Below, piece after piece: positions 36,127-45,125 of a DNA stretch of 50,640 bases (the stretch's first letter is position 1; every line of letters begins with the position of its first letter). Both the position numbers and the translations under genes were made by a program. Origin of the DNA: a virus; the IMG/VR virus record IMGVR_UViG_3300009034_000057, positions 1 through 50,640 of that record, one strand, 5' to 3'. The notes below the pieces were generated by a model that was not told the DNA's origin, made no database searches, and was given only the letters and a program-made list of their open reading frames with translations.

Positions 36127-36921
36127 TTACCAACCTCCAGTATACCCATAATCTTGGAATGATTGACGTACTGGACCAACAGTAGGTTTCTTTGGAAGTT
36201 GTGGCTTTTTCCCACCTGGGTAATACTCAGAAGGAATCTTCCAATCTTTCCAACCTTCTCCTGCTGTCGGGGCTGCGGCAGCTTTTGGTTTTTGTAAACC
36301 TTCTAAATATGTTTTATAGCTATATGTATAACCACCACCAGGCATAGGATATGGTCCCCCTCTACCTGCGGACAAAGCACCTGTTGGGGCTGCCGCTTGG
36401 GCAGGTGCTTCCATCATACCAGAAGAAGGAAAATCTTCCTCGAACCTTCGGTGTGTGCCGCCCCCCATTGATATAAAGCCCCCGCCGCCTCCTCCTCTTT
36501 GGGCGGCAGCTTGGGCTAAAGTAGCCATAGCACCATAATCGGGGTAGACATCTTCTCGTCTTTCAATAAGACCGGCTTGACCCAACTGAGCTTGAGATAG
36601 TCTTTCCATCAAAACATCTTCAAGTCTTAGTCTTGATGGTTCGCCCACTTCAGATTCCCACTTCTTTTCCAAACCTGCTGTAGTAGTAGTACCATGTAAA
36701 CCAGAGGAAACCAGCTCTTGTCTCTGCTGACCTACAGTTCTAAGTTTTTTCTTCTCAAGTTCAGCCAGTGATTTAGTTTCAAAAGCACCCCCAGGTCTAT
36801 ATCTACTTACTATCTCATCATAGATTGCCATAGCCTGTTCATATCGTTTTAGATTAGCTGCTTTTGCAGATTCAGCCTGAGTGCTAAATTGTTCTAATAA
36901 TTGTTCAAATGTATCTGCCAT
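36127..36921 (-). CDS. Gly/Ala/Pro-rich virion protein
   Basis: 264 residues. The N-terminal ~120 are helical (MADTFEQLLEQFSTQAESAK...), followed by low-complexity Gly, Ala and Pro stretches (QRGGGGGGFISMGGG, APAQAAAPTGALSAGRGG) and a Pro/Lys-rich end. Between nozzle and fibre genes, so probably a tail or ejection component. The ATG overlaps the nozzle stop. Confidence 0.6.
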   Translation of the reverse strand: MADTFEQLLEQFSTQAESAKAANLKRYEQAMAIYDEIVSRYRPGGAFETKSLAELEKKKLRTVGQQRQELVSSGLHGTTTTAGLEKKWESEVGEPSRLRLEDVLMERLSQAQLGQAGLIERREDVYPDYGAMATLAQAAAQRGGGGGGFISMGGGTHRRFEEDFPSSGMMEAPAQAAAPTGALSAGRGGPYPMPGGGYTYSYKTYLEGLQKPKAAAAPTAGEGWKDWKIPSEYYPGGKKPQLPKKPTVGPVRQSFQDYGYTGGW

Positions 36922-39008
36922 TATCGTACTCTTCCTACGCCTTTAATATTTGCAATAAGTTTTTCTAATGCCCATGTTTCTGTATCAATAGAATTAACTG
37001 CCAGTATTCCAAAGTAAGCTCCTCTTAATTTAGTTCTTATTCTTGGATGTCTACCAGCACTTGTCAATGCTATAGTCATAAAAGCAGAAGCTCCATCTCC
37101 TATATCTTCTAAGATAAGTTCAGGATTATCCCCTTTAAATAGTCTAATCTCCAATGTATCTGTGTCACCGTAAGTTCCACCAGATGCACCACCAGCGGTT
37201 ATAGGTGTTAGACTTAAAAGCTTTCCTTCTCTCTCAGCATCCTCGCCTAATTGTTGAACAGGCATAGCACAATAACTGTGTATAGCAGTATTAACTGCAC
37301 CTTTATCATCATCCTTGGATGTCCCATCATATTTTCTTATATAACCATCATAGCTTCCAGCCAATAAGGTTCTGTAAGCATCGTCGTCAGCATCATAAGA
37401 GAACAAACTGTATATCCCACACTGTGTAGGATAAGTTTCAGGGAAGAAACCTTTGGTATCTAAACTATAAAAGTAATTAGTATTAGTTCCATCAGCTAAT
37501 AATGTTCTACATATTAATATTCCATTATTAATTCTATCATAACCTAATACTACCCTATGTAGAGAAGAATCAAGTTCCCATTCACTTACAAAGTTGGGTA
37601 TAGCCCCCTGGCTTAAACCTATAATTTCTCTATAAGGAGGAGCAAGAGTATATATTCCATTAATACCTACTATATATATATTACCAGCATCATCTATACA
37701 CCAGGATTTAGCTCCAAATATACCAGTAGGAGAACTTATCTTATCTAAGGAACCACCTGCTACAGGGTCACCTTCCAATAACCACATAGAATCTGCACAG
37801 CCAAAGATTAAGTAATCATCCCCAATAGGAATAAGAGCTTTTACAACGTCTCCTATTTCTCCTACATCTGCATTTTGTCCAGCTACAGGAGACTGTGGGT
37901 CAATTGCTGTATATTGCCAATCAAAAGGATTCCCTTGTCTTGACATATACCATTGGTGAGGATATTGTTGATTACCTGATAATACAAATCTTCCTCTATA
38001 TAAACACCCCAAGGTAGCCCAACTTGGCATAGTTCCATAAGTGTTAGTATCTCCAGCATAAGGATTCCAATCATACCAATGTGGTCCTGCAACTTCATCC
38101 GCATTTAATGTAAATGAAACACTACCAGCAGCATTAGTTACAACATCTGTATCTACAAAAGTATCAGTTGTAATTCTTTGACCATACACATAGGCATCAC
38201 CATCAGCAGCAGATATAAAACTTAATACCATTTCTGCTCCTGATGTTCCCCCTACTAATATAATCCCTCTTTCTGGGGTAAATTTGGTAGCAGGTTTTAT
38301 ATCAGTAGTATGTATTTTTACATTTCCAAAATCAGCTACTTTAAAAGTGGTATCATTTGCTATAAATACATTTTGGTATCCTTCAAACATAGAAAGAGGA
38401 ACAGTAGTAGCAACTTCTCCCGCAGAAGCAGCAAGTTGTATCATACTACCAGCAGAATCTTCATACCAAATTGAATCAAAAGCAGCAGCCACTAATTGTT
38501 TTTGATAGACTTTATCTGTTGGTGCTCCTCCACCTACTCCATAAGTTTCAAAAACAAAGTCAATCCCAGATGAAGTAGTCCAAGAGGAACCAGTATCAGT
38601 GCTGCTTTCATAGTTTCCTCCGGTATATGCACCAGCACTATTACGTCTCCAACCTGCTGTATGTGCAGGGTCAGGAGCACAACGAATTACTATAGCATAC
38701 TTTGTCCCTGAAGTAAGTCCATAAGAAGAACCAAAGGTAATTTCTCTCCACTCTCCAGAAGTTCCCCCTGTCAGAGTATTCCCATCGGTAGTTCCACTGG
38801 TTAAATCTGCACCTGTGGGATGTCCACTACCATCAACTGCTCTAATACTAACTGTAATAGTATTTGGATTTCCTGTTCTATAAAGCTTTAATTTAACACT
38901 GGAAATATTGTAGGAAATAGAGGCAGTAAATGTTTGTGCAAACCAAGTGGTATCTGTAAAATCTGAACCACCATTATCCCCTGTAATATAGTAATCTACA
39001 GCAGCCAT
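36921..39008 (-). CDS. Tail nozzle-like protein with an N-terminal beta-sandwich insert
   Basis: 695 residues. Residues ~5-160 resemble a beta-sandwich/carbohydrate-type module (FAQTFTASISYNISSVKLKLYR, GNTLTGGTSGEWREITF, SGTKYAIVIRC). The rest is propeller-like (ALIPIGDDYLIFGCADSMWLLEG, DAGNIYIVGINGIYTLAPP), as in podovirus tail tube B/nozzle proteins. The usual nozzle N-terminus (PLKGI...NVRP.DVLENR.R.GQRPGLDKW) is encoded separately at 39010-39234, two bases away and in another frame. Confidence 0.7.
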   Translation of the reverse strand: MAAVDYYITGDNGGSDFTDTTWFAQTFTASISYNISSVKLKLYRTGNPNTITVSIRAVDGSGHPTGADLTSGTTDGNTLTGGTSGEWREITFGSSYGLTSGTKYAIVIRCAPDPAHTAGWRRNSAGAYTGGNYESSTDTGSSWTTSSGIDFVFETYGVGGGAPTDKVYQKQLVAAAFDSIWYEDSAGSMIQLAASAGEVATTVPLSMFEGYQNVFIANDTTFKVADFGNVKIHTTDIKPATKFTPERGIILVGGTSGAEMVLSFISAADGDAYVYGQRITTDTFVDTDVVTNAAGSVSFTLNADEVAGPHWYDWNPYAGDTNTYGTMPSWATLGCLYRGRFVLSGNQQYPHQWYMSRQGNPFDWQYTAIDPQSPVAGQNADVGEIGDVVKALIPIGDDYLIFGCADSMWLLEGDPVAGGSLDKISSPTGIFGAKSWCIDDAGNIYIVGINGIYTLAPPYREIIGLSQGAIPNFVSEWELDSSLHRVVLGYDRINNGILICRTLLADGTNTNYFYSLDTKGFFPETYPTQCGIYSLFSYDADDDAYRTLLAGSYDGYIRKYDGTSKDDDKGAVNTAIHSYCAMPVQQLGEDAEREGKLLSLTPITAGGASGGTYGDTDTLEIRLFKGDNPELILEDIGDGASAFMTIALTSAGRHPRIRTKLRGAYFGILAVNSIDTETWALEKLIANIKGVGRVR

Positions 39009-39009
39009 A

Positions 39010-39234
39010 TTATACCACCGTTCCTACTGAACACATATTAACAATTGCAGCTTGCAATAAGTCGCCATCACCCCACTTATCCAAACCAGGTCTTTGTCCT
39101 ATACGTATACGATTTTCTAATACATCACGGGGACGTACATTATTCATATAACCACTTGTTAAATTAGGATTCTTATCAAAGGTCATTCCCTTGAATATGC
39201 CTTTGATTGGTAAAAGAACCTCTACAACAGGCAT
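39010..39234 (-). CDS. Detached N-terminal piece of the nozzle protein
   Basis: 74 residues: LLPIKGIFKGMTFDKNPNLTSGYMNNVRPRDVLENRIRIGQRPGLDKWGD then VNMCSVGTVV and TAA. In related phages this is the start of the ~700-residue nozzle protein. Here a stop follows, and TAATATG restarts in another frame. A one-base forward shift at GTA-TAA would fuse the two. Either a split gene with coupled translation, or a frameshift. Confidence 0.65.
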   Translation of the reverse strand: MPVVEVLLPIKGIFKGMTFDKNPNLTSGYMNNVRPRDVLENRIRIGQRPGLDKWGDGDLLQAAIVNMCSVGTVV

Positions 39235-39235
39235 A

Positions 39236-39556
39236 TTATCTCCTATATTCTAATATAACTCCATCATTATCATGTCCACCCCAAAAGTGCAATAGATTTA
39301 AATTAGAAACAGGCACTCTAATATAACTAAAGTTCCAATTACTTATCAAAGGAATGGCAATTGCTATTCCTTTGGAAGAGCTTACAGCACTACTAAAGCT
39401 CATAGTTATTGGGTGAGTATTACTTATAGCTCCTTGCACAAATACTTCCTTACATTCTACAGTAGAACAAACTGCATAATTGCTTGCTATAAGAAGCTGT
39501 TCACTACCACCTGAATTAGATACTAAATCGGATGGAGTATTTCCATACAAAGTCAT
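39236..39556 (-). CDS. Small beta-rich virion protein
   Basis: 106 residues, low charge, ending HFWGGHDNDGVILEYRR, which resembles small tail/head accessory proteins. AGGAGGATTAAG precedes the ATG at 39556. Possibly a decoration protein that sits near the tail genes. Confidence 0.6.
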   Translation of the reverse strand: MTLYGNTPSDLVSNSGGSEQLLIASNYAVCSTVECKEVFVQGAISNTHPITMSFSSAVSSSKGIAIAIPLISNWNFSYIRVPVSNLNLLHFWGGHDNDGVILEYRR

Positions 39557-39569
39557 ATCTTAATCCTCC

Positions 39570-39869
39570 TTAGACTACAAATGCACTAATTGAACTAAAC
39601 GTAGGAGCACTTGTTGAAGCTGCAGTATTAACTAACCAACTACACGAATTATGAGCTTGATTACTCGTAGTTGCTATGATAAGACAGTTAGTTGCAAACC
39701 TAAGTCCAGGTGTACTACAAAAAGCAGATAAAGTACCTAATGCAGTAATCTTGGCACAAGCAAGAACTATACCATCTGCATTTTCATAGATAACCTGTAT
39801 AGATGTACTATTAGCAGCATCCGCAGGTATCATGTTATTTAATTCATTGCCTATATTAGCAATTGACAT
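39570..39869 (-). CDS. Small beta-rich virion protein
   Basis: 99 residues from ATG 39869 (GGAGGATTGAAA site). Ala/Thr/Ser-rich (MSIANIGNELNNMIPADAAN...), four Cys. Similar in style to the 3404 and 39236 proteins. Family unknown. Confidence 0.6.
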   Translation of the reverse strand: MSIANIGNELNNMIPADAANSTSIQVIYENADGIVLACAKITALGTLSAFCSTPGLRFATNCLIIATTSNQAHNSCSWLVNTAASTSAPTFSSISAFVV

Positions 39870-39883
39870 TTTCAATCCTCCAA

Positions 39884-40633
39884 TTAATCGGTTGTGTATG
39901 TTACGTTGTTTATTCTATATGAACCTCTATGAATATCCCATGGGGATAAACCACGGCCAGGAGCGTTCATACCCAATGTTTTTGCTTTCTTTTGATTATC
40001 ATTAAAGATAGTTTGCATTAATAATTCTTTCGACTTTTGTTCTTGAACTCCTAAATTCTCATCCTGATAACTTTCCGCTTCAGCTAAACAAATAGCTTTA
40101 AGACATTCAGATATATCTTGTCCTCCTATTGGAATATCATTATCACCCTCTAATTTCTCTACAAGTATCTTATAACAATAATGCAAAGTATATGCCGAAT
40201 CAAAAGTAGGATAGAAAATAGCCTCCCACTTTTGCCCTGCTTCTTTGGAATAATGACCAGGACGAACAGCAAAATATTCAGCATATTGATTATATGAACT
40301 AACAGCCCTCATATCTATGATTTGATTAGCACTTCTCTCTTCTATTGGAGCGTATGCAGTATCAGAACTGTATTGAAAAGTATTGCTCAGAAGATTACCA
40401 AAATTATTTGGCAATTCATATTCCCAAGTACCGGATACAGTAATAATTCTATCATATCTTTTGAGAAAGGACCAAGTATTGGGATTTGAATTTAGGAATC
40501 TTCGATACGCAGAATTAACTATTCTTTTAGCATCAGCTAAATCATCTGTACCTGGACCGGATGAACCGTAAGTACCAAGGAATCGAGACACTTCATTGTA
40601 TAAATCAGAAAAAACTAATTCTAAACTTGCCAC
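39884..40633 (-). CDS. Head-tail adaptor protein
   Basis: 249 residues from a GTG at 40633 with GGAGGATTAATT directly before it (the frame is open further upstream but has no site). LELVFSDLYNEVSRFLG, DDLADAKRIVNSAYRRFLNSNPNTWSFLK are typical of podovirus portal-adaptor proteins (gp4/gp6-like helical ring), followed by beta segments with LEGDNDIPIGGQDISECL. It would dock under the portal and receive the nozzle. Confidence 0.75.
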   Translation of the reverse strand: MASLELVFSDLYNEVSRFLGTYGSSGPGTDDLADAKRIVNSAYRRFLNSNPNTWSFLKRYDRIITVSGTWEYELPNNFGNLLSNTFQYSSDTAYAPIEERSANQIIDMRAVSSYNQYAEYFAVRPGHYSKEAGQKWEAIFYPTFDSAYTLHYCYKILVEKLEGDNDIPIGGQDISECLKAICLAEAESYQDENLGVQEQKSKELLMQTIFNDNQKKAKTLGMNAPGRGLSPWDIHRGSYRINNVTYTTD

Positions 40634-40714
40634 AATTAATCCTCCATAAGATAAAGGGCCAAGTGTGTACATCACTCAGCCCTCGAAAGGAAACAGAAAA
40701 ATTTTGGATAATTT

Positions 40715-41209
40715 TTATCCAAAGTTATTGTATTTCCTCAAATATCCAATAGCTCTTATTAAGTTACTTATATGTTCTTTAGCAAAACCTATTGTGCTAT
40801 TACAATTACCACAAAGTAACCCTCTAATTTTTCCAGTTTTATGATTATGGTCAATACATAATCTCTTGTCTAATTCAGATTGATGTATTTTACAAATAGC
40901 ACAACATCCATCCTGTTCCTTAAATAATCTAATCCAAGCTTCCTTCCTTTGTTTAAAAGGTATTTCAGACTTACTACAATAAAAATTCTCTTCATTCCAT
41001 TTCTTATTTCGTTTCAGAACTTTTTCCTTATTCTTTTTATAATATCCTTGTTTCTCTTTTATTCTTGGTCCTTGTTTTCTGGAACGCTTTTTACAACATT
41101 CTTTACATTGATTCTTATATCCATCTTTTACAATCTTATCTTCATAAAAATCTTTTATGGCTAAAAGTTTGCCACAATCAATACATATTCTCAAACATGA
41201 CATAGCCAT
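40715..41209 (-). CDS. Endonuclease VII-type HNH nuclease, intact
   Basis: 164 residues. N-terminal zinc motif CIDCGK...CKECCKK, basic middle, then CCAICKIHQSELDKRLCIDHNHKTGKIRGLLCGNCNSTIG: the endonuclease VII core with DHNH. Closely related to the frame-broken copy at 2632-3061. It lies at the border between tail genes and the glycan cassette, where a mobile nuclease could have helped bring in the cassette. Confidence 0.85.
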   Translation of the reverse strand: MAMSCLRICIDCGKLLAIKDFYEDKIVKDGYKNQCKECCKKRSRKQGPRIKEKQGYYKKNKEKVLKRNKKWNEENFYCSKSEIPFKQRKEAWIRLFKEQDGCCAICKIHQSELDKRLCIDHNHKTGKIRGLLCGNCNSTIGFAKEHISNLIRAIGYLRKYNNFG

Positions 41210-41215
41210 TCTTTA

Positions 41216-41362
41216 TTAATCCTTACCACACTCTTTTGTATTTTCATCTATAAAATTTCTAACAGCTTCCAAAGCTTGGCTGATAATAGCATGGGTTTGC
41301 CTATCAGCAGTTATTTTACCTGTAGCCTGTTCCAGTATTTGTAATGCTTTATTGACATCCAT
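41216..41362 (-). CDS. 48-residue hypothetical protein
   Basis: AAAGGAAAAGAAT site, ATG at 41362 overlapping the preceding stop. MDVNKALQILEQATGKITAD..., helical, with polar tail. Family unknown. Confidence 0.6.
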   Translation of the reverse strand: MDVNKALQILEQATGKITADRQTHAIISQALEAVRNFIDENTKECGKD

Positions 41363-41526
41363 TATTCTTTTCCTTTAGTTTTTAAATAATAATCTCTATT
41401 CACCCTTCCATAAAAGTGCTTATGATTGAAACTTTCTAAGTCATGCAAAGTCCAAGCAGGTCTGAATATGGAAGCATCCAGTTTTAACCTCGACGATGTA
41501 GATTTATTTTTTCGCTTGGTTGACAC
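41362..41526 (-). CDS. 54-residue basic protein overlapping the NeuB end
   Basis: GTG at 41526, seven bases after GGAG inside the neuB gene, reads another frame through the last 43 bases of neuB: MSTKRKNKSTSSRLKLDA... then FNHKHFYGRVNRDYYLKTKGKE and a stop overlapping the next ATG. Ribosome site and coupling support it; function unknown. Confidence 0.5.
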   Translation of the reverse strand: MSTKRKNKSTSSRLKLDASIFRPAWTLHDLESFNHKHFYGRVNRDYYLKTKGKE

Positions 41527-42287
41527 TTCTTTTCTCCATTACCTAAAATCTTTTCTACATCTCTTATTGCTTGAACTAAACCAACAAGTTCCAATGGTTC
41601 TAAAGATACTTTATGGTCTGGCCCTTCCATATCTTTACTAAGGGTTATATGTTTCTCAATTACTTCTGCTCCCAATGCTGCTGCTACCACAGGAACAATA
41701 GTACCTAAAGTATGGTCGGATAATCCTACTGAACATCCTAATTTCCATTTAATATTTCGCATAGCTTTTAAATTCACATCTTCAAATGGAGTAGGATAAG
41801 AAGAAACACAGTGTAATACTATAGTTCTATCTACTTCTAATATGTCAAGAGCATTATCTATCTCTTCTAAAGTTGACATTCCTGAAGAAAGAATAAATCT
41901 ACCAAATTTGTCTTTAGCATATTCAAGATATTCTTCATCAATTATTTTACCAGATGGAATCTTTAAAGTTAATGCTGTAGACGGTTTTCCAACATTTGTC
42001 CAACAACCAAAACTATTTACATAATTTAGACTCTCTAACCCAAATGCAGAACAAAGAAAATGTATCCCAACTTCTTTACAATAATTTCGTATTTTATAAA
42101 ATTGGCAGGGGGAAAACCAGTATTGTTCTATCTTATTCCATACTTCGGGAACTTCCTCTTTAAAAAATAATTGAAATTTCACAGCATCACACTTGGCCGC
42201 TACAGCAGTATCTACAAGTTGCTTTGCAAGTTTCATAGAACCATTATGATTAATTCCTGCTTCCGCTATTACATATATCTGTTTCAT
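41484..42287 (-). CDS. NeuB-family nonulosonic acid synthase lacking the SAF domain
   Basis: 267 residues. IAEAGINHNGS (7-17), LSSGMST, LHCVSSYPTP, GLSDHTLG, GAEVIEKHITL and EGPDHKVSLEP are the barrel motifs of NeuB/PseI/LegI, which condense phosphoenolpyruvate with a six-carbon amino sugar. Usual length is ~340; the C-terminal antifreeze-like (SAF) domain is absent, the protein ending shortly after CQPSEKINL. The sugar made (sialic, pseudaminic or legionaminic type) cannot be told. ATG overlaps the acetyltransferase stop. Confidence 0.88.
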   Translation of the reverse strand: MKQIYVIAEAGINHNGSMKLAKQLVDTAVAAKCDAVKFQLFFKEEVPEVWNKIEQYWFSPCQFYKIRNYCKEVGIHFLCSAFGLESLNYVNSFGCWTNVGKPSTALTLKIPSGKIIDEEYLEYAKDKFGRFILSSGMSTLEEIDNALDILEVDRTIVLHCVSSYPTPFEDVNLKAMRNIKWKLGCSVGLSDHTLGTIVPVVAAALGAEVIEKHITLSKDMEGPDHKVSLEPLELVGLVQAIRDVEKILGNGEKKCQPSEKINLHRRG

Positions 42288-42874
42288 CTTCTTATTATAT
42301 CTCCTGCTCTAATTATTGAATCAAATGGAATCTCTACATTGTTATACAACATTGCTCTGCTTCCTATAAATGTTCTATCCTTTACTACACATTGACCATT
42401 CACTATTGCTCCGGTACTTATATGACTGAAGTTCCCTATCTTAGATTCATGTTCTATTATAGTTCCAGTATTTATAATACAACATTTACCTATTCTCACA
42501 TCTGCTCCAATGGAAGCATTGTGCATTACAACTGTACCAGCCCCAATCTTGGCAGTAGGAGATACATAAGCCCTCGGTGATATTACTGTCATTGGGGTAA
42601 TACCAAATTCTTTTAATTTATTGTAAATCCATATTCTTGGATTGGGTGTTTTTATCTGTCCTACTGTTATAAAGAATCTATCATACTTATCTGTCAATTC
42701 TTTCCATTGTTCATCAGTGAGTTTTCTTGTATCTTTGATTATCTCACCAATCTTAATCTCACCTTGGAAGGTAACAGAGTAATCCCTAAAGTTTCTAAAT
42801 ATATCTATTACAGCTTTACAATGTCCACCACCACCAAGGAGGACTACTTTCTTGCTTTTATTTTCAGATTGCAT
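42284..42874 (-). CDS. NeuD/PglD-like sugar O- or N-acetyltransferase
   Basis: 196 residues. N-terminal Rossmann-like GGGGHCKAVIDIF, then hexapeptide repeats of a left-handed beta-helix (ISPRAYVSPTAKIGAGTVV, HNASIGADVRIGKCCIINTGTIIEH). This is the NeuD/PglD type, which acetylates nonulosonic acids or their amino-sugar precursors. Adjacent to neuB with ATGA-type overlap. Confidence 0.85.
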   Translation of the reverse strand: MQSENKSKKVVLLGGGGHCKAVIDIFRNFRDYSVTFQGEIKIGEIIKDTRKLTDEQWKELTDKYDRFFITVGQIKTPNPRIWIYNKLKEFGITPMTVISPRAYVSPTAKIGAGTVVMHNASIGADVRIGKCCIINTGTIIEHESKIGNFSHISTGAIVNGQCVVKDRTFIGSRAMLYNNVEIPFDSIIRAGDIIRR

Positions 42875-43305
42875 TTTCCATTTCCTTTCACATCAACGGT
42901 ACAATTATACCCCAATTCATCAAATAAAGCAGGATACATTACTTCACAATGTTCACAATATCTTTTATACTTATCCTTACCTAAAATCCTACAACTTGGA
43001 CAGTCTTTCATTTCAAGAGTAAATGTATTTAATCTTTGTTTTGTTTCATCTATAAATATGTGCAAACAATAATCTGCATTTTCTTCCTGCAAAACTTTAT
43101 CCCAATATTGAGCACAACCCCATATATCTTTTTCTTTTACTAATTCTTTTAAATCAGCAAGAAGAATATCTTTAGCTTTAATCCAAAATCTTATAAGGTA
43201 ATCTGGTAAATTTTTTTCTCCTATATCAAACTGGTCATACAAATTACCAATAGTTTTAAAGGTAAGATTATAAAACTTCACAAACTCAGGCGTTACTGCA
43301 CTCAT
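42844..43305 (-). CDS. Cys-rich protein of the glycan cassette
   Basis: 153 residues from ATG 43305 (AAGGAGACAG). Helical N-terminal two thirds, then DCPSCRILGKDKYKRYCEHCEVMYPALFDELGYNC...KCNLKIK: two CxxC pairs plus two Cys, a zinc or Fe-S site. The basic tail overlaps the acetyltransferase start. Not recognised; its place between radical SAM and sugar enzymes suggests a redox or scaffold role, unproven. Confidence 0.55.
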   Translation of the reverse strand: MSAVTPEFVKFYNLTFKTIGNLYDQFDIGEKNLPDYLIRFWIKAKDILLADLKELVKEKDIWGCAQYWDKVLQEENADYCLHIFIDETKQRLNTFTLEMKDCPSCRILGKDKYKRYCEHCEVMYPALFDELGYNCTVDVKGNGKCNLKIKARK

Positions 43306-43316
43306 TTTCTGTCTCC

Positions 43317-43544
43317 TTAACACATAGTACATTTACTTTTAGATTTTGCAAAGAACACCAAATCTGTAACAGGAAACTCTATCTCATCATTTACATCAGG
43401 AAATTCATTATTTATTCTAACTGATTTCTTTCTTAACCATCTTTTAATTTCAGAATTACTTGGAGGGTAAGTACAAGGTTTCTCTTTACTCATTGGCAAT
43501 CTACCAAATATCTTTAGATTTTTTAAATATCTAAGAGCAATCAT
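43317..43544 (-). CDS. 75-residue hypothetical protein
   Basis: ATG overlaps the radical SAM stop (ATGA). MIALRYLKNLKIFGRLPMSK... ends SKSKCTMC. Basic; Cys pair at the very C-terminus. Family unknown. Confidence 0.5.
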   Translation of the reverse strand: MIALRYLKNLKIFGRLPMSKEKPCTYPPSNSEIKRWLRKKSVRINNEFPDVNDEIEFPVTDLVFFAKSKSKCTMC

Positions 43545-44419
43545 AAAGTACAGTTCCTACACAGTTTCAATTCGTTATATTTCCCATCTAACAGCATCCG
43601 ACGATATTCATTAATCTTACTCCCACTCCAAATATCCATAAGAGTTTGATTATTAATATCCCCCACTATCATAAATCTGTCCCAATCAGAACAACAAGCT
43701 GTAACTTTCCCATCCCAATCTACACTTAACTTTGTAAATAATTCAGGACAGTTTGGAGTGTCCTTTCTTTTACCATCCTTAAATAAAACTTTTGTTTTTC
43801 CTATTTCTACTTTATCACAAATGTCTATAACTAAATCTTTAAAGTTTTTAATATCCATTTCATTTTCAGTGGTAATAGTTGTACCAATTTGAATGAATGG
43901 AAGCTTTCGTTTATGTCTATATAGATATAAGTTTCTTATATTATCAATCAACTCTCCAAAGAAATCCTCTCCTCTCCACTTCTTATATTCATACCTGTCT
44001 GTACCTTGGAAACTAAACTTAATACTATCCAATGAACTGTGAACTATAGTGGTTATAAAATTACTATCTATATAAAATCCATTAGTGTTTAAATGAACCA
44101 GCAAATTATAGCCTTTAGCCAAATCTATATATCTTGTAAGATAAGGGTGAAGTAAAGGTTCCCCCCACCTTACAAAGCGTAGAGCAGTATTGTAAGCTGC
44201 TGCTTCTCTAAGAATCCTTATGAAAGTATCAAGTCTCATAAAACTTTCTGGTCTGGTTATTTTACCACAACCAGTGGGACACATCTTACAATTGAAGTTA
44301 CATAGGTTACATAACTCTACGTCAAGTAACAAGGGAAATTCAGGCAGTCTATCAAACTTCTCTTGATTAGTTCCTTCATTACATTTCTTATAAATCTGGT
44401 TGAATGGGTTTATCCTCAT
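43541..44419 (-). CDS. Radical SAM enzyme with SPASM-like C-terminus (1)
   Basis: 292 residues. CNFNCKMC (about 40-47) is the CX3CX2C motif for the 4Fe-4S cluster that cleaves S-adenosylmethionine. RWGEPLLHP is the GGE-like SAM region. The C-terminus (NCPELF..LSVDWDGKVTACCSDWD......CRNC) is an SPASM auxiliary-cluster region. Such enzymes modify peptides, amino acids or sugars. In this cassette a sugar or protein-glycan substrate is the likely guess. Confidence 0.85.
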   Translation of the reverse strand: MRINPFNQIYKKCNEGTNQEKFDRLPEFPLLLDVELCNLCNFNCKMCPTGCGKITRPESFMRLDTFIRILREAAAYNTALRFVRWGEPLLHPYLTRYIDLAKGYNLLVHLNTNGFYIDSNFITTIVHSSLDSIKFSFQGTDRYEYKKWRGEDFFGELIDNIRNLYLYRHKRKLPFIQIGTTITTENEMDIKNFKDLVIDICDKVEIGKTKVLFKDGKRKDTPNCPELFTKLSVDWDGKVTACCSDWDRFMIVGDINNQTLMDIWSGSKINEYRRMLLDGKYNELKLCRNCTL

Positions 44420-45125
44420 TTACCATTCTCCTCTTCAAAACTAATTCTGCAACCTTTAAATCGAACTTATCATCTATATCTATACAATCATCATGATTCA
44501 TTAAGTATGGTCTTATATCACATTCCCACCAATCTAAATTCTTATAAGCTACATCATATTTTAAAATATAAATATACCCATTTATTTGGTAAGATTTACG
44601 AATCTGTTGACTTTGTTTATTACGAAGATTTTTAGGCATCCAATCCTTTAAAGCATAGGGGCTATCAAAATGAAAAGGAATTGACTTACAAATACCTGCC
44701 GGAACTCTTGATGGTATCAAACTAATTAATACTTCACAATTCCAATCCAATATTAATTTAGCTGCTGCTTTTATTGTATCTGGTCTAAGTAAAGGACAAG
44801 TAGGTTCTATTATCTGCACATAATCATACTTCCGACTTGGGCTATTAATAAGATAATCTTCCAACGCATCTTGTATTGTAGAATTATCCTTTGCTAATCT
44901 TTCCGGTCTAACTACTGCTGAAGCTCCATGCTTGCAAGCAATTGAAGATATTTCCCTATCATTGGTAGAAACTACAATATGGTCAAAAACACCAGAATCT
45001 ATTGCAGCTTTAATTCCCCAAGTAAGTAATGGTTTATCTAAAAGAATCTTTTTGTTCTTATCAGGGAATCTCTTACTGCCTTTTCTTGCTGGTATAAAAG
45101 CCAAGAATTTTTTATTTCTTAACAT
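44388..45125 (-). CDS. Acylneuraminate cytidylyltransferase (NeuA-like)
   Basis: 245 residues. FIPARKGSKRFPDKNKK (10-26), LLTWGIKAAIDSGVFDHIVVSTND, RPERLAKDNST, then IDIDDKFDLKVAE: the CMP-sugar synthetase fold of NeuA/PseF/LegF, which activates a nonulosonic acid with CTP. Together with the NeuB-like gene this gives the core of a CMP-nonulosonate pathway. Overlaps the radical SAM gene by 32 bases. Confidence 0.9.
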   Translation of the reverse strand: MLRNKKFLAFIPARKGSKRFPDKNKKILLDKPLLTWGIKAAIDSGVFDHIVVSTNDREISSIACKHGASAVVRPERLAKDNSTIQDALEDYLINSPSRKYDYVQIIEPTCPLLRPDTIKAAAKLILDWNCEVLISLIPSRVPAGICKSIPFHFDSPYALKDWMPKNLRNKQSQQIRKSYQINGYIYILKYDVAYKNLDWWECDIRPYLMNHDDCIDIDDKFDLKVAELVLKRRMVNEDKPIQPDL

